A DNA stretch of 64,000 nt, taken from contig NZ_CP082284.1 in the NCBI RefSeq assembly GCF_019880225.1, positions 310,001 through 374,000 of the forward strand, in the 5' to 3' direction. The DNA comes from Halobaculum rubrum. GTDB taxonomy: Archaea; Halobacteriota; Halobacteria; Halobacteriales; Haloferacaceae. The notes under the pieces were generated by a model, which saw only the letters and a list, made by a program, of their open reading frames with translations, did not search any database and had not been told where the DNA came from. This document shows positions 39,763 through 48,653 of the stretch, one piece after another (position 1 is the stretch's first letter; each line of letters starts with the position of its first letter). A program made the translations under genes and the position numbers.

Positions 39763-40813
39763 CGGCGCGGACCTCGGTCCTCTCCTCGTCGTCGGCTTCG
39801 GTCTCCTCGTCCCACGCGAACAGCGCGCGCAGGTCCTCGCCCACGTCCTCGATGTCGTGGTTCTTCTCGGCCTCGCGAAGCTGTGTGTAGGAGGGACGGC
39901 CGGCCTGGTTCTCGGCGATCCACTCGCGGGCGAAGGTGCCGTCCTGCACCGCCTCCAGCACCGCCTCCATGTTCTCGCGGGCGTGCTCGTCGACGACCGC
40001 GTCGCCCTTGACGAGCCCGCCGTACTCGGCGGTGTCGGACACCGAGTCCCACATCTCGCCGAGCCCGCCCTCGTACATCAGGTCGACGATGAGCTTCAGC
40101 TCGTTCAGACACTCGAAGTACGCCATCTCGCGGGAGTAGCCCGCGTCGACGAGCGTCTCGTACCCCTGCTTCACGAGCGAGGTGACGCCGCCGCACAGCA
40201 CCGCCTGCTCGCCGAACAGGTCCGTCTCGGTCTCCTCGCGGAAGGTGGTCTCGACGACGCCCGCACGGGTGCAGCCGATGGCGTGGGCGTACGCGAGTCC
40301 CTCCTCTCGGGCCTCGCCCGTCTCGTTCTGGTACACCGCCAGCAGCCCGGGCGTCCCCTCGCCGGCCTCGTAGTTGCGCCGCACGAGGTGTCCCGGCGAC
40401 TTCGGCGCGACCATCGTCACGTCGACGCCCTCCTTCGGGACGATCTGGTTGTAGTGGATGTTGAAGCCGTGCGCGAACTGGAGGGTGTCGCCCGGCTCGA
40501 TGCCGTCCTCGATCGCCTCGTAGACGGCCGGCTGGACGGTGTCGGGGACGAGCACGGAGACGATGTCCGCCTCGGCGGCGGCGGCGGCGGGGGTCTCGAC
40601 GCGCAGGCCGTCGCGCTCGGCGGCCGCGCGCGAGGAGGAGTCCTCCCGCAGGCCGACGATCACGTCGACGCCGCTGTCGTGCAGGTTCTGCGCGTGGGCG
40701 TGGCCCTGGCTGCCGTAGCCGAGCACGGCCACGGTCTTGTCGTCGATCCGCGAGCGGTCCGCGTCGTCGTCGTAGTATACCTCGGTGTCGAAGGTGGAAT
40801 CGGAGTCTGTCAT
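39755..40813 (-). CDS. ilvC: Ketol-acid reductoisomerase
   Basis: 352 residues, class I. It converts acetolactate or acetohydroxybutyrate to the dihydroxy acid using NAD(P)H. The Rossmann loop is [17 protein letters not shown], the family motif [19 protein letters not shown] follows, and the catalytic acidic residues sit in [15 protein letters not shown] and [19 protein letters not shown]. An acidic tail of about 20 residues is haloarchaeal. It lies 21 nt after ilvN. Confidence 0.95.
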   Translation of the reverse strand: MTDSDSTFDTEVYYDDDADRSRIDDKTVAVLGYGSQGHAHAQNLHDSGVDVIVGLREDSSSRAAAERDGLRVETPAAAAAEADIVSVLVPDTVQPAVYEAIEDGIEPGDTLQFAHGFNIHYNQIVPKEGVDVTMVAPKSPGHLVRRNYEAGEGTPGLLAVYQNETGEAREEGLAYAHAIGCTRAGVVETTFREETETDLFGEQAVLCGGVTSLVKQGYETLVDAGYSREMAYFECLNELKLIVDLMYEGGLGEMWDSVSDTAEYGGLVKGDAVVDEHARENMEAVLEAVQDGTFAREWIAENQAGRPSYTQLREAEKNHDIEDVGEDLRALFAWDEETEADDEERTEVRADD

Positions 40814-40834
40814 CGTTGTGGTGTGTGAAGTGTC

Positions 40835-41626
40835 TCAGTCGTCGTAGTTCGTGAACTCGTCGTCGTCGGTCGAGCCCGCCGAGTGCCCCGGCTCCTCGCC
40901 GGGCGTCGTCGGGGAGTCACCGCGCTCCAGCGCGGTTTGGCCGGTCCGGGCGATCTCGATGATGCCGAACTGGTCGAACGCGTCGATCGCGTCGTCGATC
41001 GTGGTCTCGTCGCCGGTGATCTGCACCGTGATGGTGCGCGGCCCGGCGTCGAGCGTCTGCCCGTCGTACATCGAGGTGATCGCGTGGACCTTGTCGGGCT
41101 CCTCGCCGCGAACCTTCAGCAACACGAGTTCGGCGGCGACGGCGTCCCCGCTCAGTTCGCCCACCGCGATGACGGGCGTGAGCTTCGCGAGCTGCTTTTT
41201 CGCCTGCTCGATGCCCGCTTCCGTCTCCTCGACGACCAGCGTGATCCGCGAGTGGCCCTCGACAGTCGTCGGGCCGACGGTCAGGCTCTCGATGTTGAAC
41301 TGTCGCCGGCGGAACAGTCCCGCGGCGCGCGCGAGCACGCCGGGTTCGTCCTCGACGAGCGCGGAGACGGTCGCCCGGCGCGTCGGCTCCGGGCCGTGGT
41401 CGGGCTCCTTGCGGACGCCGTGTTCGTCGCGACGTCCCGTCGGGTGCGGGCGCTCCTCGGGCGTCGGTCCCGCCATCCCCGTGTCCGGCGCGTCGCCGCC
41501 GGCGGGGCGGGCGTGTTCCGCGATCGGCGACTCGGCCGGATGGTCGGTGCCGCCGTCGGTGGTGGGTTCCTCGGCGGAGGGGTCGGTCTCGTCGCCCGAA
41601 TGCTCTCCCTCGACCTCGCGGCTCAT
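40835..41626 (-). CDS. ilvN: Acetolactate synthase, small (regulatory) subunit
   Basis: 263 residues. An unusually long acidic N-terminal extension (about 85 residues) precedes the ACT domain (RATVSALVEDEPGVLARAAG, FNIESLTVGPT) and the second ACT-like domain (AAELVLLKVRGEEPDKVHAI). ACT domains bind valine or leucine for feedback inhibition of IlvB. It overlaps ilvB by 4 nt as ATGA. Confidence 0.93.
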   Translation of the reverse strand: MSREVEGEHSGDETDPSAEEPTTDGGTDHPAESPIAEHARPAGGDAPDTGMAGPTPEERPHPTGRRDEHGVRKEPDHGPEPTRRATVSALVEDEPGVLARAAGLFRRRQFNIESLTVGPTTVEGHSRITLVVEETEAGIEQAKKQLAKLTPVIAVGELSGDAVAAELVLLKVRGEEPDKVHAITSMYDGQTLDAGPRTITVQITGDETTIDDAIDAFDQFGIIEIARTGQTALERGDSPTTPGEEPGHSAGSTDDDEFTNYDD

Positions 41627-43467
41627 AGCTGGTCCTCCGCGAGCGCGAACTGCCCGTTCGCCGCGCCGCTGGCGACCATCGGGTAGACGTTCTCCTCGGG
41701 GTCGATGTGGGCGTCGACGACCGAGGGGCCGTCGTACGCGAGCGCCGCCTCGACGACCTCCTCCACGTCGTCGTACTCGTCGATGCGGAAGCCCTTCGCG
41801 CCGAACGCCTCCGCGAGCGTGTCGAACTCCGGCATCCAGTCGTACTGGGAGGCCATGTGGTTGCCCTCGAAGAAGGCGTCCTGCCACTGCCGGACCATCC
41901 CGATGTACTCGTTGTTGAGCACGACGACGGTGATGTCGAGATGCTCGCGGACGGCGACCGACAGCTCCTGAATCGTCATCAGGAACGACCCGTCGCCCTC
42001 GAAGCTGATCACCTCGCGGTCGTCGTCGGCCGCGACGCGGGCGCCGATGGCGCCGGGCAAGCCGTACCCCATCGTCCCCAGGCCGTGCGAGGAGACGAAG
42101 GTGCGCGGCGTGGTGAACGTCCAGTACTGGGCGGCCCACATCTGGTGTTGGCCGACGCCGGTGGTCACGTACGCGTCGTCGTCCATCGCGGCGTCGAACG
42201 CCTCGACGACGAACTGGGGCTTCACCGGCTCGTCGGGGTCGATGGCGTAGTCCATCGGGTACCGCTCGCGCCACTCGTCGCACTGGGCGCGCCACGACTC
42301 GGTGTCGGGGGCGTCGCCGTAGCCGATAGCGGCGTCGAGCTGGTCGATGACGGTCGCGGCGTCGCCGACGACCGGGTAGTCCGCGTGGACGTTCTTCGAG
42401 ATCTCGGCGGGGTCGATGTCGACGTGGACGACCTCCGCCTCGGGGGCGAACGTGTCGACGCCGCCGGTGAGGCGGTCGTCGAAGCGCGTCCCGACCGCAA
42501 TGAGACAGTCGGTGTGCGTGATCGCCATGTTGGCGTAGCCGGTGCCGTGCATGCCCGCCCACGAGAGACACAGGTCGTCGTCTTCCGGGAAGCTCCCGAT
42601 GCCGGGCATCGTCGTCACGACCGGGATCTCGAACTCGCGGGCGAACGCCCGCGCCTGCTCGGTCGCGTCGCCTTTGATCACGCCGCCGCCGAACAGACAG
42701 AGGGGGCGCTCGGCGGTCTGAATCGCTCGCGCGGCCGCCTCGACCTGTTCCTCGTCGGCCTCGAGGTCGGGAACGGCGCGGTCGGGCGCGGTCGGCTCGC
42801 CGACCGGCCGGTCGGTCTCGCCGAAGGTGACGTCCTTCGGTAGGTCGACCAGCGTCGGTCCCGGGCGGCCGGTGTTCGCGAGCGCGAACGCCTCGCCGAC
42901 CGTGCGGCCGACCTCGTCGGAGTCGTTGGCGAAGTAGTTGTGCTTCGTGATGGGCGCGGTGACGCCGACGGTGTCGGTCTCCTGGAAGGCGTCGGAGCCG
43001 ACCATGTCGGAGGGCACCTGTCCCGTCAGCGCGAGCATCGCGTCCGAGTCCATCGACGCGTCGGCGATGCCCGTGACGAGGTTCGTCGCCCCCGGCCCGG
43101 AGGTCGCCATGCAGACGCCCGGGTCGCCCCGGACGATGCCGTAGGCGTCGGCGGCGTGGACGGCGCCCTGCTCGTGGGCCATCGTCACGTGGTCGACCGT
43201 CGACGCCGACAGCGCGTCGTACACGGGCATGATCGCCCCGCCCTGCACGCCGAAGGCGGTCTCCACGCCGGCGGCCTCGAGCGCGGCGACGACCGCCGCC
43301 GCGCCCGAGCCGGGCTCGCGCGTCGCGGCCTCCTCGCGTGCCGCGGCTTCCTCCTCGGCCGTGTCCGTGCCGTCCGTCGGTTCGGATCGCTCTCGTTCGT
43401 CGTCGGTTCGCCCCTCCGGGTCGCCCTCCTCGGGCGACGCGGCGTCGGGGGTCGCTGGCTCGTTCAT
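41623..43467 (-). CDS. ilvB: Acetolactate synthase, large (catalytic) subunit
   Basis: 614 residues, a thiamine diphosphate enzyme that makes acetolactate. After an acidic 50-residue extension the catalytic core starts with ALEAAGVETAFGVQGGAIMP. The diphosphate-binding loop is EVISFEGDGSFLMTIQELSV with the later NNEYIGMVRQWQ, and TSGPGATNLVTGIADA is also characteristic. A 10-codon ORF (43464-43496) overlaps the ilvB start, and a leader ORF with a hairpin lies about 130 nt upstream, so expression is probably controlled in the leader. Confidence 0.95.
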   Translation of the reverse strand: MNEPATPDAASPEEGDPEGRTDDERERSEPTDGTDTAEEEAAAREEAATREPGSGAAAVVAALEAAGVETAFGVQGGAIMPVYDALSASTVDHVTMAHEQGAVHAADAYGIVRGDPGVCMATSGPGATNLVTGIADASMDSDAMLALTGQVPSDMVGSDAFQETDTVGVTAPITKHNYFANDSDEVGRTVGEAFALANTGRPGPTLVDLPKDVTFGETDRPVGEPTAPDRAVPDLEADEEQVEAAARAIQTAERPLCLFGGGVIKGDATEQARAFAREFEIPVVTTMPGIGSFPEDDDLCLSWAGMHGTGYANMAITHTDCLIAVGTRFDDRLTGGVDTFAPEAEVVHVDIDPAEISKNVHADYPVVGDAATVIDQLDAAIGYGDAPDTESWRAQCDEWRERYPMDYAIDPDEPVKPQFVVEAFDAAMDDDAYVTTGVGQHQMWAAQYWTFTTPRTFVSSHGLGTMGYGLPGAIGARVAADDDREVISFEGDGSFLMTIQELSVAVREHLDITVVVLNNEYIGMVRQWQDAFFEGNHMASQYDWMPEFDTLAEAFGAKGFRIDEYDDVEEVVEAALAYDGPSVVDAHIDPEENVYPMVASGAANGQFALAEDQL

Positions 43468-43590
43468 CGTCGGTGTCCTCGGTCCGTGTGTGTCATTCGT
43501 TCGCGGTCGGTGATCGCTGATCGCTGGTCGGTCGCCGTCGATACGTGTCTCGGGCGGTCGTCGGTACGTGGGTCGGGGGTGGGTGATGTG

Positions 43591-43606
43591 GGGGCGCTTA
43601 CGCCCC
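43591..43606 (-). promoter_or_regulatory. Hairpin enclosing the leader ORF stop codon (attenuator candidate)
   Basis: On the coding strand GGGGCG-TAAG-CGCCCC forms a 6-bp all-GC stem whose 4-nt loop contains the TAA stop of the 31-codon leader ORF. A ribosome at the end of the ORF would melt this stem, while a stalled one would not. It could therefore couple leader translation to expression of ilvB. Confidence 0.5.
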
Positions 43607-43693
43607 TACGATACCCGCGATCCCGGCGAGAAGGGCGACGACGCGCTCGGCGGCTGCCGAGCGAACGGCGGTCGGCGCGGGTCGCGTCGTCAT
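43598..43693 (-). CDS. 31-residue leader peptide ahead of ilvB
   Basis: A leaderless short frame (MTTRPAPTAVRSAAAERVVA, then LLAGIAGIVGA). Eight of 31 codons are for Val, Leu or Ile, and seven fall in the last 14 positions. A TATA box (43719-43725) is centred 29 nt upstream of the ATG, so this ORF sits right at the predicted transcript 5' end. It resembles ilv leader peptides of bacteria in position and codon bias. No equivalent known in haloarchaea comes to mind. Confidence 0.5.
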   Translation of the reverse strand: MTTRPAPTAVRSAAAERVVALLAGIAGIVGA

Positions 43694-43718
43694 CTCGCCG
43701 TCGATTTCGGCGCGGCGC

Positions 43719-43725
43719 GTATAAG
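43719..43725 (-). promoter_or_regulatory. TATA box for the ilvB leader transcript
   Basis: CTTATAC on the minus strand, centred 29 nt before the leader ATG at 43693, in the leuA-ilvB gap. It would let ilvBNC-leuCDB be transcribed independently of leuA. Confidence 0.6.
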
Positions 43726-43800
43726 CGTGACGCGGGTGGCAACGATTGCACCCCGGCGACGACGCCGTCCCCGTTCGCCGGCGTCGCGCCCGCGGCCCGG

Positions 43801-45046
43801 TCAGACGCGCGCCTCCCGCTCGGCCTCCTCCTCGGAGTCGTCCATCTCGGCGACGCCCTCCTCGCGGGCGAACCGCCGTACGTCGGACATCGTCACGCGC
43901 CCCTCGGCGCCGGCGTCCTTCACGCGGCGGGTGATGGCGCGTACCTCCGACTCGGTGGGGTCGAAGCCGGCGTCGGTCAGCCGCTCGCGGACCGAGTGGG
44001 TGCCGGTGTGTTTCCCCATCACCAGCTCGCGGGTCGCGCCGACCATCTCCGGAGTCATGACCCCCGGCTCGAACGTGTCGCTGTTCTCGATGACGCCGGC
44101 GGCGTGGATGCCGGACTCGTGGCTGAAGGCGTTGCGCCCCACCACGGGCTTGTTCGGCGGCACCCCGATGTCGCTGGCCTGTTCGACCATGCGCGACACC
44201 TCGGTGATCTTCGTCGTGTCGACGCCGGTGTCGGCGTTGTACAGCGACTCGGCGGCCATGACGACCTCCTCGAGCGCGGCGTTGCCGGCACGCTCGCCGA
44301 TGCCGTTGACCGACACCTGCATCTGGTGGGCGCCCGCCTCGACGCCGGCCAGCGCGTTCGCGCCAGCCAACCCGAAGTCGTCGTGGGTGTGGACGTCGAC
44401 GCCGGCGTCGGTGTGCTCGGTCACGACCTCGATCAGGTCGCCGAAGCGGCGCGGGGTCGCCACCCCGCAGGTGTCGGGGATGTTGATCCAGTCGACGCCG
44501 ACCTCGTCGACGGCCTCGATCACCTCGACCAGGAACGACTCCTGGGTGCGGGTGGCGTCCATCGGGGAGAACATCACCTCCGCGCCCGACTCCTCGGCCA
44601 TCTCGACGGCCTCGACCGCCCGCTGTTTCACCTCCTCGCGGGTGGCGTGCATCGAGTCTTCGATCTGCACGTCGCTCGTGGAGACGAACGTGTGGATCAT
44701 CCCGACCCCCGAGTCGATGGCGGCCTGGATGTCCTTCTCGACCACGCGGGCGAGCCCGCAGACGGTCGTGTCGGTCGACTCCGCGATATCCTTGACGGCC
44801 TCGAACTCCGCGTCGGAGTTGACCGGGAACCCCGCCTCGATGACGGACACGCCCAGGTCGTCGAGCGCCGCGGCTATCTCCCGTTTCTCCTCGTAGTCGA
44901 ACGACGTGCGCGGCGACTGCTCGCCGTCGCGAAGCGTCGTGTCGAAGATGCGGACAGAATCGAACTCGTCAGTTGCACTCAGTGTGCCCTGGAAGAACTC
45001 GTTCCGCCGGACTGGTTACCGACGAGTCCTGGTTATGGGACATCAT
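43801..45046 (-). CDS. leuA: 2-isopropylmalate synthase with an apparent 5' frameshift
   Basis: The catalytic TIM barrel is intact: RIFDTTLRDGEQSPRTSF, VIEAGFPVNSDAEF, DVHTHDDFGLAGANAL, SHESGIHAAGV. It condenses acetyl-CoA with 2-oxoisovalerate. The C-terminus is short, with no LeuA dimer regulatory domain. The frame holding DTTLRDGE has no ATG, GTG or TTG before an upstream stop. A leaderless ATG at 45046, 27 nt below a TATA box, opens MSHNQDSSVTSPAERV in a different frame. Adding a second CGAGT at 44995-45004 joins them into a 416-residue protein reading ERVEFFQGTL. Alternatives are a sequencing error, a CTG start at SATDEF, or a GTG at 44850 that would lose catalytic residues. Confidence 0.8.
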
Positions 45047-45069
45047 CAGTCCGAAGAGGAGAACCGATT

Positions 45070-45076
45070 GTAAAGC
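45070..45076 (-). promoter_or_regulatory. TATA box of leuA
   Basis: CTTTACA on the minus strand, centred 27 nt upstream of the ATG at 45046. This supports a leaderless leuA start there. The rest of the 305-nt gap up to 45351 shows no gene. Confidence 0.6.
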
Positions 45077-45351
45077 GTTGTGGTCAGACAGATCGACGCC
45101 GCCACGGAAACCCATCATGAACGGTTCAGTCACGCATAATCGAACGACTGCGCCGACTACCCGCCGGATACAATTCTTAGTATTCCCTAATACACATGGT
45201 ATTGACGTTCGGGCAGGATCGCGTCGGCTCCGGAGGCGAGGCACGCCGTACTCCGTGAGCTGCGAGCCGTCGTCCGGCGGAGTCGGGGCGGTCCGACGCC
45301 CGTCGGGCCACGGACCGAACGCTTTTGGGCGGACGCGTCCTCTGGCGCGCT

Positions 45352-45642
45352 ATGAGCGATTTCGGGCTCGACCTCAGCGACGCCGAGGAGATGATCGAGT
45401 CGGAGGGGACGGTGGGGGACGTGGTCCTCGGGGTGCTCGACGGGGAGACCGAGCCCGAGCACTGGGTGCGCAACGTGGAGTACGGCAACGTGCTCGTGCT
45501 CGCCGTCGACGGCGACCTCAACGAGCGGGCCGCCGGCTTCGCGCGTGAGGTGAAGGACATGGGCGGGGAGCTGACCCACTTCCGGGGCTTCCTCGTCGTC
45601 TCCCCGCCGGGCGTCGCCGTCGACACCGAGAAGCTGAGCTGA
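45352..45642 (+). CDS. Conserved haloarchaeal protein (DUF5779-like)
   Basis: 96 residues starting MSDFGLDLSDAEEMIESEGT. It is a compact alpha/beta protein (GDVVLGVLDGETEPEHWVRN, VLVLAVDGDLNERAAGFARE) from a haloarchaeal family I know as DUF5779. The first nine codons of the longer frame are ignored. No function is known. Confidence 0.75.
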   Translation: MSDFGLDLSDAEEMIESEGTVGDVVLGVLDGETEPEHWVRNVEYGNVLVLAVDGDLNERAAGFAREVKDMGGELTHFRGFLVVSPPGVAVDTEKLS

Positions 45643-45687
45643 GCGCCCTCCTCTTTTCGCCTCTGAGCCCTCCGAACTCCTCGACGG

Positions 45688-46236
45688 CTACCCCGAGAAG
45701 CGGTCGGTCTCGGCGCCGCAGTCGGCACACACGAGCACGTACTCCTCCACCCCCGGGTCGGCGCCCGAGCCGACGTTCTCGACCTCGTATCCCCGATCTG
45801 TCTCCGCCCCGCATGCGGGACAGTCCTCGCTGATCACCGCGCCGTCGGCGTCCTTGGGGGCGCCGACCGCGAGGAACCGACACGGTTCGTCGCCGACGGC
45901 GACCGCCCGGTTCGGCGCGTCGCGGGGGACGAAGAACGCCTCGTCGGCGCCGACGCGGTACGTCCCGTCCGGCGTCTCGACCGCGAGTTCGCCCGCGAGC
46001 ACGTAGAACAGTTCCTCGTGATCGGGATGTCGGTGGTACCCCCACGGAACCTGCTCGCCGGGGTCGGCCTCGTAGTAGTTACACCCGAACAGCGACGCGC
46101 CGACCGCCTCGTCCAGTTCGCGTTTCGCGCGCGTCGGATTCGGCGTGTTCGGCACGTCCTCGACCGCGACGTGGCGGTAGTCGTCCGCGGGGCTCTCGGG
46201 GTCGGCGTCGGCCGCGCCGGACCGGTCCCCGGTCAC
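45688..46236 (-). CDS. Cupin protein with C-terminal zinc ribbon
   Basis: 182 residues with a GTG start overlapping the VOC gene stop. The cupin core shows WGYHRHPDHEELFYVLAGEL (metal-binding His residues and Glu) and a second motif AFFVPRDAPNRAVAVGDEP. Two CxxC pairs (CPACGAETD and CADCGAETD) form a zinc ribbon. Cupins bind small ligands or act as dioxygenases or isomerases; the substrate is unknown. It is co-transcribed with the VOC-family gene. Confidence 0.8.
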   Translation of the reverse strand: MTGDRSGAADADPESPADDYRHVAVEDVPNTPNPTRAKRELDEAVGASLFGCNYYEADPGEQVPWGYHRHPDHEELFYVLAGELAVETPDGTYRVGADEAFFVPRDAPNRAVAVGDEPCRFLAVGAPKDADGAVISEDCPACGAETDRGYEVENVGSGADPGVEEYVLVCADCGAETDRFSG

Positions 46237-46994
46237 GGCTCCTCCGATTCCGTGCTCTCGTCGGCAGGCAACAACACGAGGTGGTGGCCGTCCGGGTCGT
46301 ACAGCTCGACCGAGCCGTCGGGCGCCTCCCGAACCGTCACCGAGGGGAGGTCGCCGTAGGCGTGCTCCGCGACGGCCGCGGGTTCGTGTACCCGGAGCGC
46401 CAAGTCGACGTGGACGCCGCCGCGAGCGCCCGCCAGTCCCAACTGGGGCTCCCACAGCTCCACGTCGAACTGCCGATCGGCCCCCGCGGGGCCGCGCATC
46501 CGGATCCGTCGCCGCTCGTCGCCGCGGTCGACCGCCGAGAAGCCCAGCGCCGACCAGCAGTCGCTCGCGAGGTCGACGTTCGCCACCTCCAGCACGACCT
46601 CGAAGATCCCCACGAGGCCGGTCCCCGTCCCGTCGGGGGCCGTCCCGCCGATCTCGGGGGCGTGACCGTCGTCGTCCTCGCGGTACAGCGAGCGGAACGA
46701 GCCGAAGTCGATCTCGGGTGCGTCGGGGGAGCGAGCGCGCCAGGCGGGGTACTCGCGGGCGGGCACCTCGAACGCGAAGTGCGTGTGGAGGCCGCCCCGG
46801 GGAACCGAGTCCGGCCGGCGGAGCACGAACTCGGTGCCGCCGACGTCGAAGGCGCACTCGGTGGCGGTTCGACGGCTCGGGACCAGGCCGAACGTGTCTG
46901 CGTACCACGTCGCCGCGCGCGTGAGGTCGGTCACCTCCAGCGCGAGCGACGCGAGCGCCGGCCGCGGCTGCGTCGTCGCGGGTCGCGTCGTCAT
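46233..46994 (-). CDS. VOC (glyoxalase/dioxygenase superfamily) protein
   Basis: 253 residues with two VOC modules. The first begins LASLALEVTDLTRAATWYAD and FGLVPSRRTATECAFDVGG, the second FEVVLEVANVDLASDCWSAL through VELYDPDGHHLVLL. VOC enzymes bind a divalent metal and act on small molecules, for example in glyoxalase or ring-cleavage reactions. Its stop overlaps the cupin start by 4 nt. Confidence 0.82.
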   Translation of the reverse strand: MTTRPATTQPRPALASLALEVTDLTRAATWYADTFGLVPSRRTATECAFDVGGTEFVLRRPDSVPRGGLHTHFAFEVPAREYPAWRARSPDAPEIDFGSFRSLYREDDDGHAPEIGGTAPDGTGTGLVGIFEVVLEVANVDLASDCWSALGFSAVDRGDERRRIRMRGPAGADRQFDVELWEPQLGLAGARGGVHVDLALRVHEPAAVAEHAYGDLPSVTVREAPDGSVELYDPDGHHLVLLPADESTESEEP

Positions 46995-47051
46995 CTCGTC
47001 CGCTCCTCCGGCGGCACCCCACTTAAGCCCGCGGCGCTCCTGTCACCGTCC

Positions 47052-47732
47052 ATGCCGATGAAAGGGTCCGGCGACGCCGACCTCGCGGTGATCGACGAGT
47101 TCGACGGCGGCGTCGGCTGGATCGCCTACCCCGACGAGACGATGGAGCGCGCGAGCCACGCCCTGTCGGTCGACGACGAGGTGTGGGTACTGGATCCGGT
47201 GGACGCCGACGGCGTCGACGACCTCCTGGCTGACCTGGAGGGAGCAGTCGCCGGAGTCGTGGTCTGTCTCGACCGCCACAAGCGCGACGCGGCGGCGATC
47301 GCGACCCGCCACGACGTGCCCGTGTACGTGCCCGACTGGATGACCGGCGTCGCCACGAAGCTCGACGCGCCCGTCGAGCGGTTCGGACGCGACCTCGGCG
47401 GGTTGCAGGCGATCACGGTCCGCGATTCGTCGATCCCGCCGTGGCAGGAGGTCGGCCTGTACGACGAGGACGGCGGCACGCTGTACGTCCCCGAGTCCGT
47501 CGGGGCCTCCTCGTACATGCGCACGGGGGCGGAGACGCTCGGTGTCCACCCGATGCTCCGACTGTTCCCGCCGCGCCGTGCGCTGTCGGGGCTCGACCCC
47601 GAGCGGGTGCTGTGCGGCCACGGCGCCGGCGTCATGGCGGACGCCGGGCGCGAGCTCGCGGCCGCGCTCGACAGCTCGCGCGGGAACGCGCCGGGACTGT
47701 ACGCGAAGGCCATCGGGCAGTTCCTCGGGTGA
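47052..47732 (+). CDS. Metallo-beta-lactamase-fold-like protein with degenerate metal site
   Basis: 226 residues. The order of segments suggests an MBL fold: HALSVDDEVWVLDPVDADG, then VVCLDRHKRDAAAIATRHDV in the place of the HxHxDH motif, then a late ERVLCGHGAGVMADAG. Several metal-ligand positions are not His or Asp, so hydrolase activity is doubtful. A haloarchaeal family without known function. It is followed closely by another short gene on the same strand. Confidence 0.7.
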   Translation: MPMKGSGDADLAVIDEFDGGVGWIAYPDETMERASHALSVDDEVWVLDPVDADGVDDLLADLEGAVAGVVVCLDRHKRDAAAIATRHDVPVYVPDWMTGVATKLDAPVERFGRDLGGLQAITVRDSSIPPWQEVGLYDEDGGTLYVPESVGASSYMRTGAETLGVHPMLRLFPPRRALSGLDPERVLCGHGAGVMADAGRELAAALDSSRGNAPGLYAKAIGQFLG

Positions 47733-47781
47733 TCGGTCCGTCGTGATCCCCCCAGCCGGCGGCGGCGGCGCCGCCGACGCC

Positions 47782-48234
47782 GTGAGCGACCCGGACGACG
47801 CGTCGCGCACCGACCCCGCGCCCGTCCACGTCACCGCCGATCTGCTCGCGCTGTTGTGTGAGCGCGCGGCCGACGCCGACCCCGAGGCGGAGAACGTCGT
47901 CCTCGACGCGACAGCCGCGGGCGAGTTGGTCGACGCCCCCGCGGACCTGGATCCGTCGACGCCCGTGCTCACGCACTTCTATTTCCCGTCGGCCGGCGGG
48001 TCCGTCTCGGCGGTGTTCGGGATGGATCTGGGGCGGCCCGCGGGTCGCGCGCGCTTCCTCTCACATCCGAGCGGCGACCGCCGGCTCACCGAGGAGGACG
48101 ACCTCGCGGCCACGGTGCTGGTGGCGGTGCCGCCGTACGATTCCGGGAACGTGACCGCGTACGACCGACGGGGACGCCGGCGGGAGCTGGTCGTCGTCGA
48201 CGCGCACCCGCCGGAGGAGCGGGTCGAGGACTGA
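47782..48234 (+). CDS. Haloarchaeal hypothetical protein
   Basis: 150 residues from GTG 47782 (VSDPDDASRTDPAPVHVTAD); a GTG at 47743 would add 13 residues. Alpha/beta content is suggested (LLALLCERAADADPEAENVV, then TPVLTHFYFPSAGGSVSAVF). It follows the MBL-like gene and may share its transcript. No family is recognised. Confidence 0.6.
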   Translation: MSDPDDASRTDPAPVHVTADLLALLCERAADADPEAENVVLDATAAGELVDAPADLDPSTPVLTHFYFPSAGGSVSAVFGMDLGRPAGRARFLSHPSGDRRLTEEDDLAATVLVAVPPYDSGNVTAYDRRGRRRELVVVDAHPPEERVED

Positions 48235-48310
48235 GTAGGATCGAGGAGTGAGCGGGGACGCGACGGGACGGGATGGGCCGAGGCTGGCGTGGGACTCGGC
48301 AGCCGCGACT

Positions 48311-48520
48311 CTACTCTAGGTAGCCGAGGTCGCGGAGTTGGTCGGTGATCTCCTCGAACTGTGCCTCGGACAACGACCCCTGCTTCTGGTGTTGGATCAC
48401 GATGCTGCGGAGGAGAAACCGCACGAGATCGGAGGTCGACGAGAAGCTCGTTCCCTCGAGCGTCTCGTCGACGCGCTCGGCGAGGTCCTTCGGGATGGAG
48501 ACGGTGGTGTAGTCGGTCAT
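48311..48520 (-). CDS. Ribbon-helix-helix transcriptional regulator
   Basis: 69 residues with a textbook RHH start: MTDYTTVSIPKDLAERVDET, then SSTSDLVRFLLRSIVIQHQK. The strand YTTVSI inserts in the DNA major groove of a dimer. A C-terminal acidic helix (LSEAQFEEITDQLRDLGY) may bind a ligand or partner. The target is unknown. Confidence 0.85.
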   Translation of the reverse strand: MTDYTTVSIPKDLAERVDETLEGTSFSSTSDLVRFLLRSIVIQHQKQGSLSEAQFEEITDQLRDLGYLE

Positions 48521-48653
48521 GGCACGGGGAACGGGCGCGCGACCGATAAGCGCGACGGAGCCGACGACGGCGACGGCGACCGGGGGAGGAGGGCTCCTCG
48601 CCGCAGCACACGGGTCCGCGCCGCTTTAGTCCCCGGAGCGGCAACACGGCGTA

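Noticed and set aside
38264-40828. 854-codon open frame on the plus strand opposite leuC and ilvC
   Set aside because: Antisense shadow of GC-rich genes. The minus-strand proteins have all family motifs, while the plus-strand product is a repetitive Val/Leu/Arg/Asp mix.
42940-45120. 726-codon plus-strand open frame opposite ilvB and leuA
   Set aside because: Shadow frame: low-complexity product with no motifs, covering real genes on the other strand and the ilvB leader.
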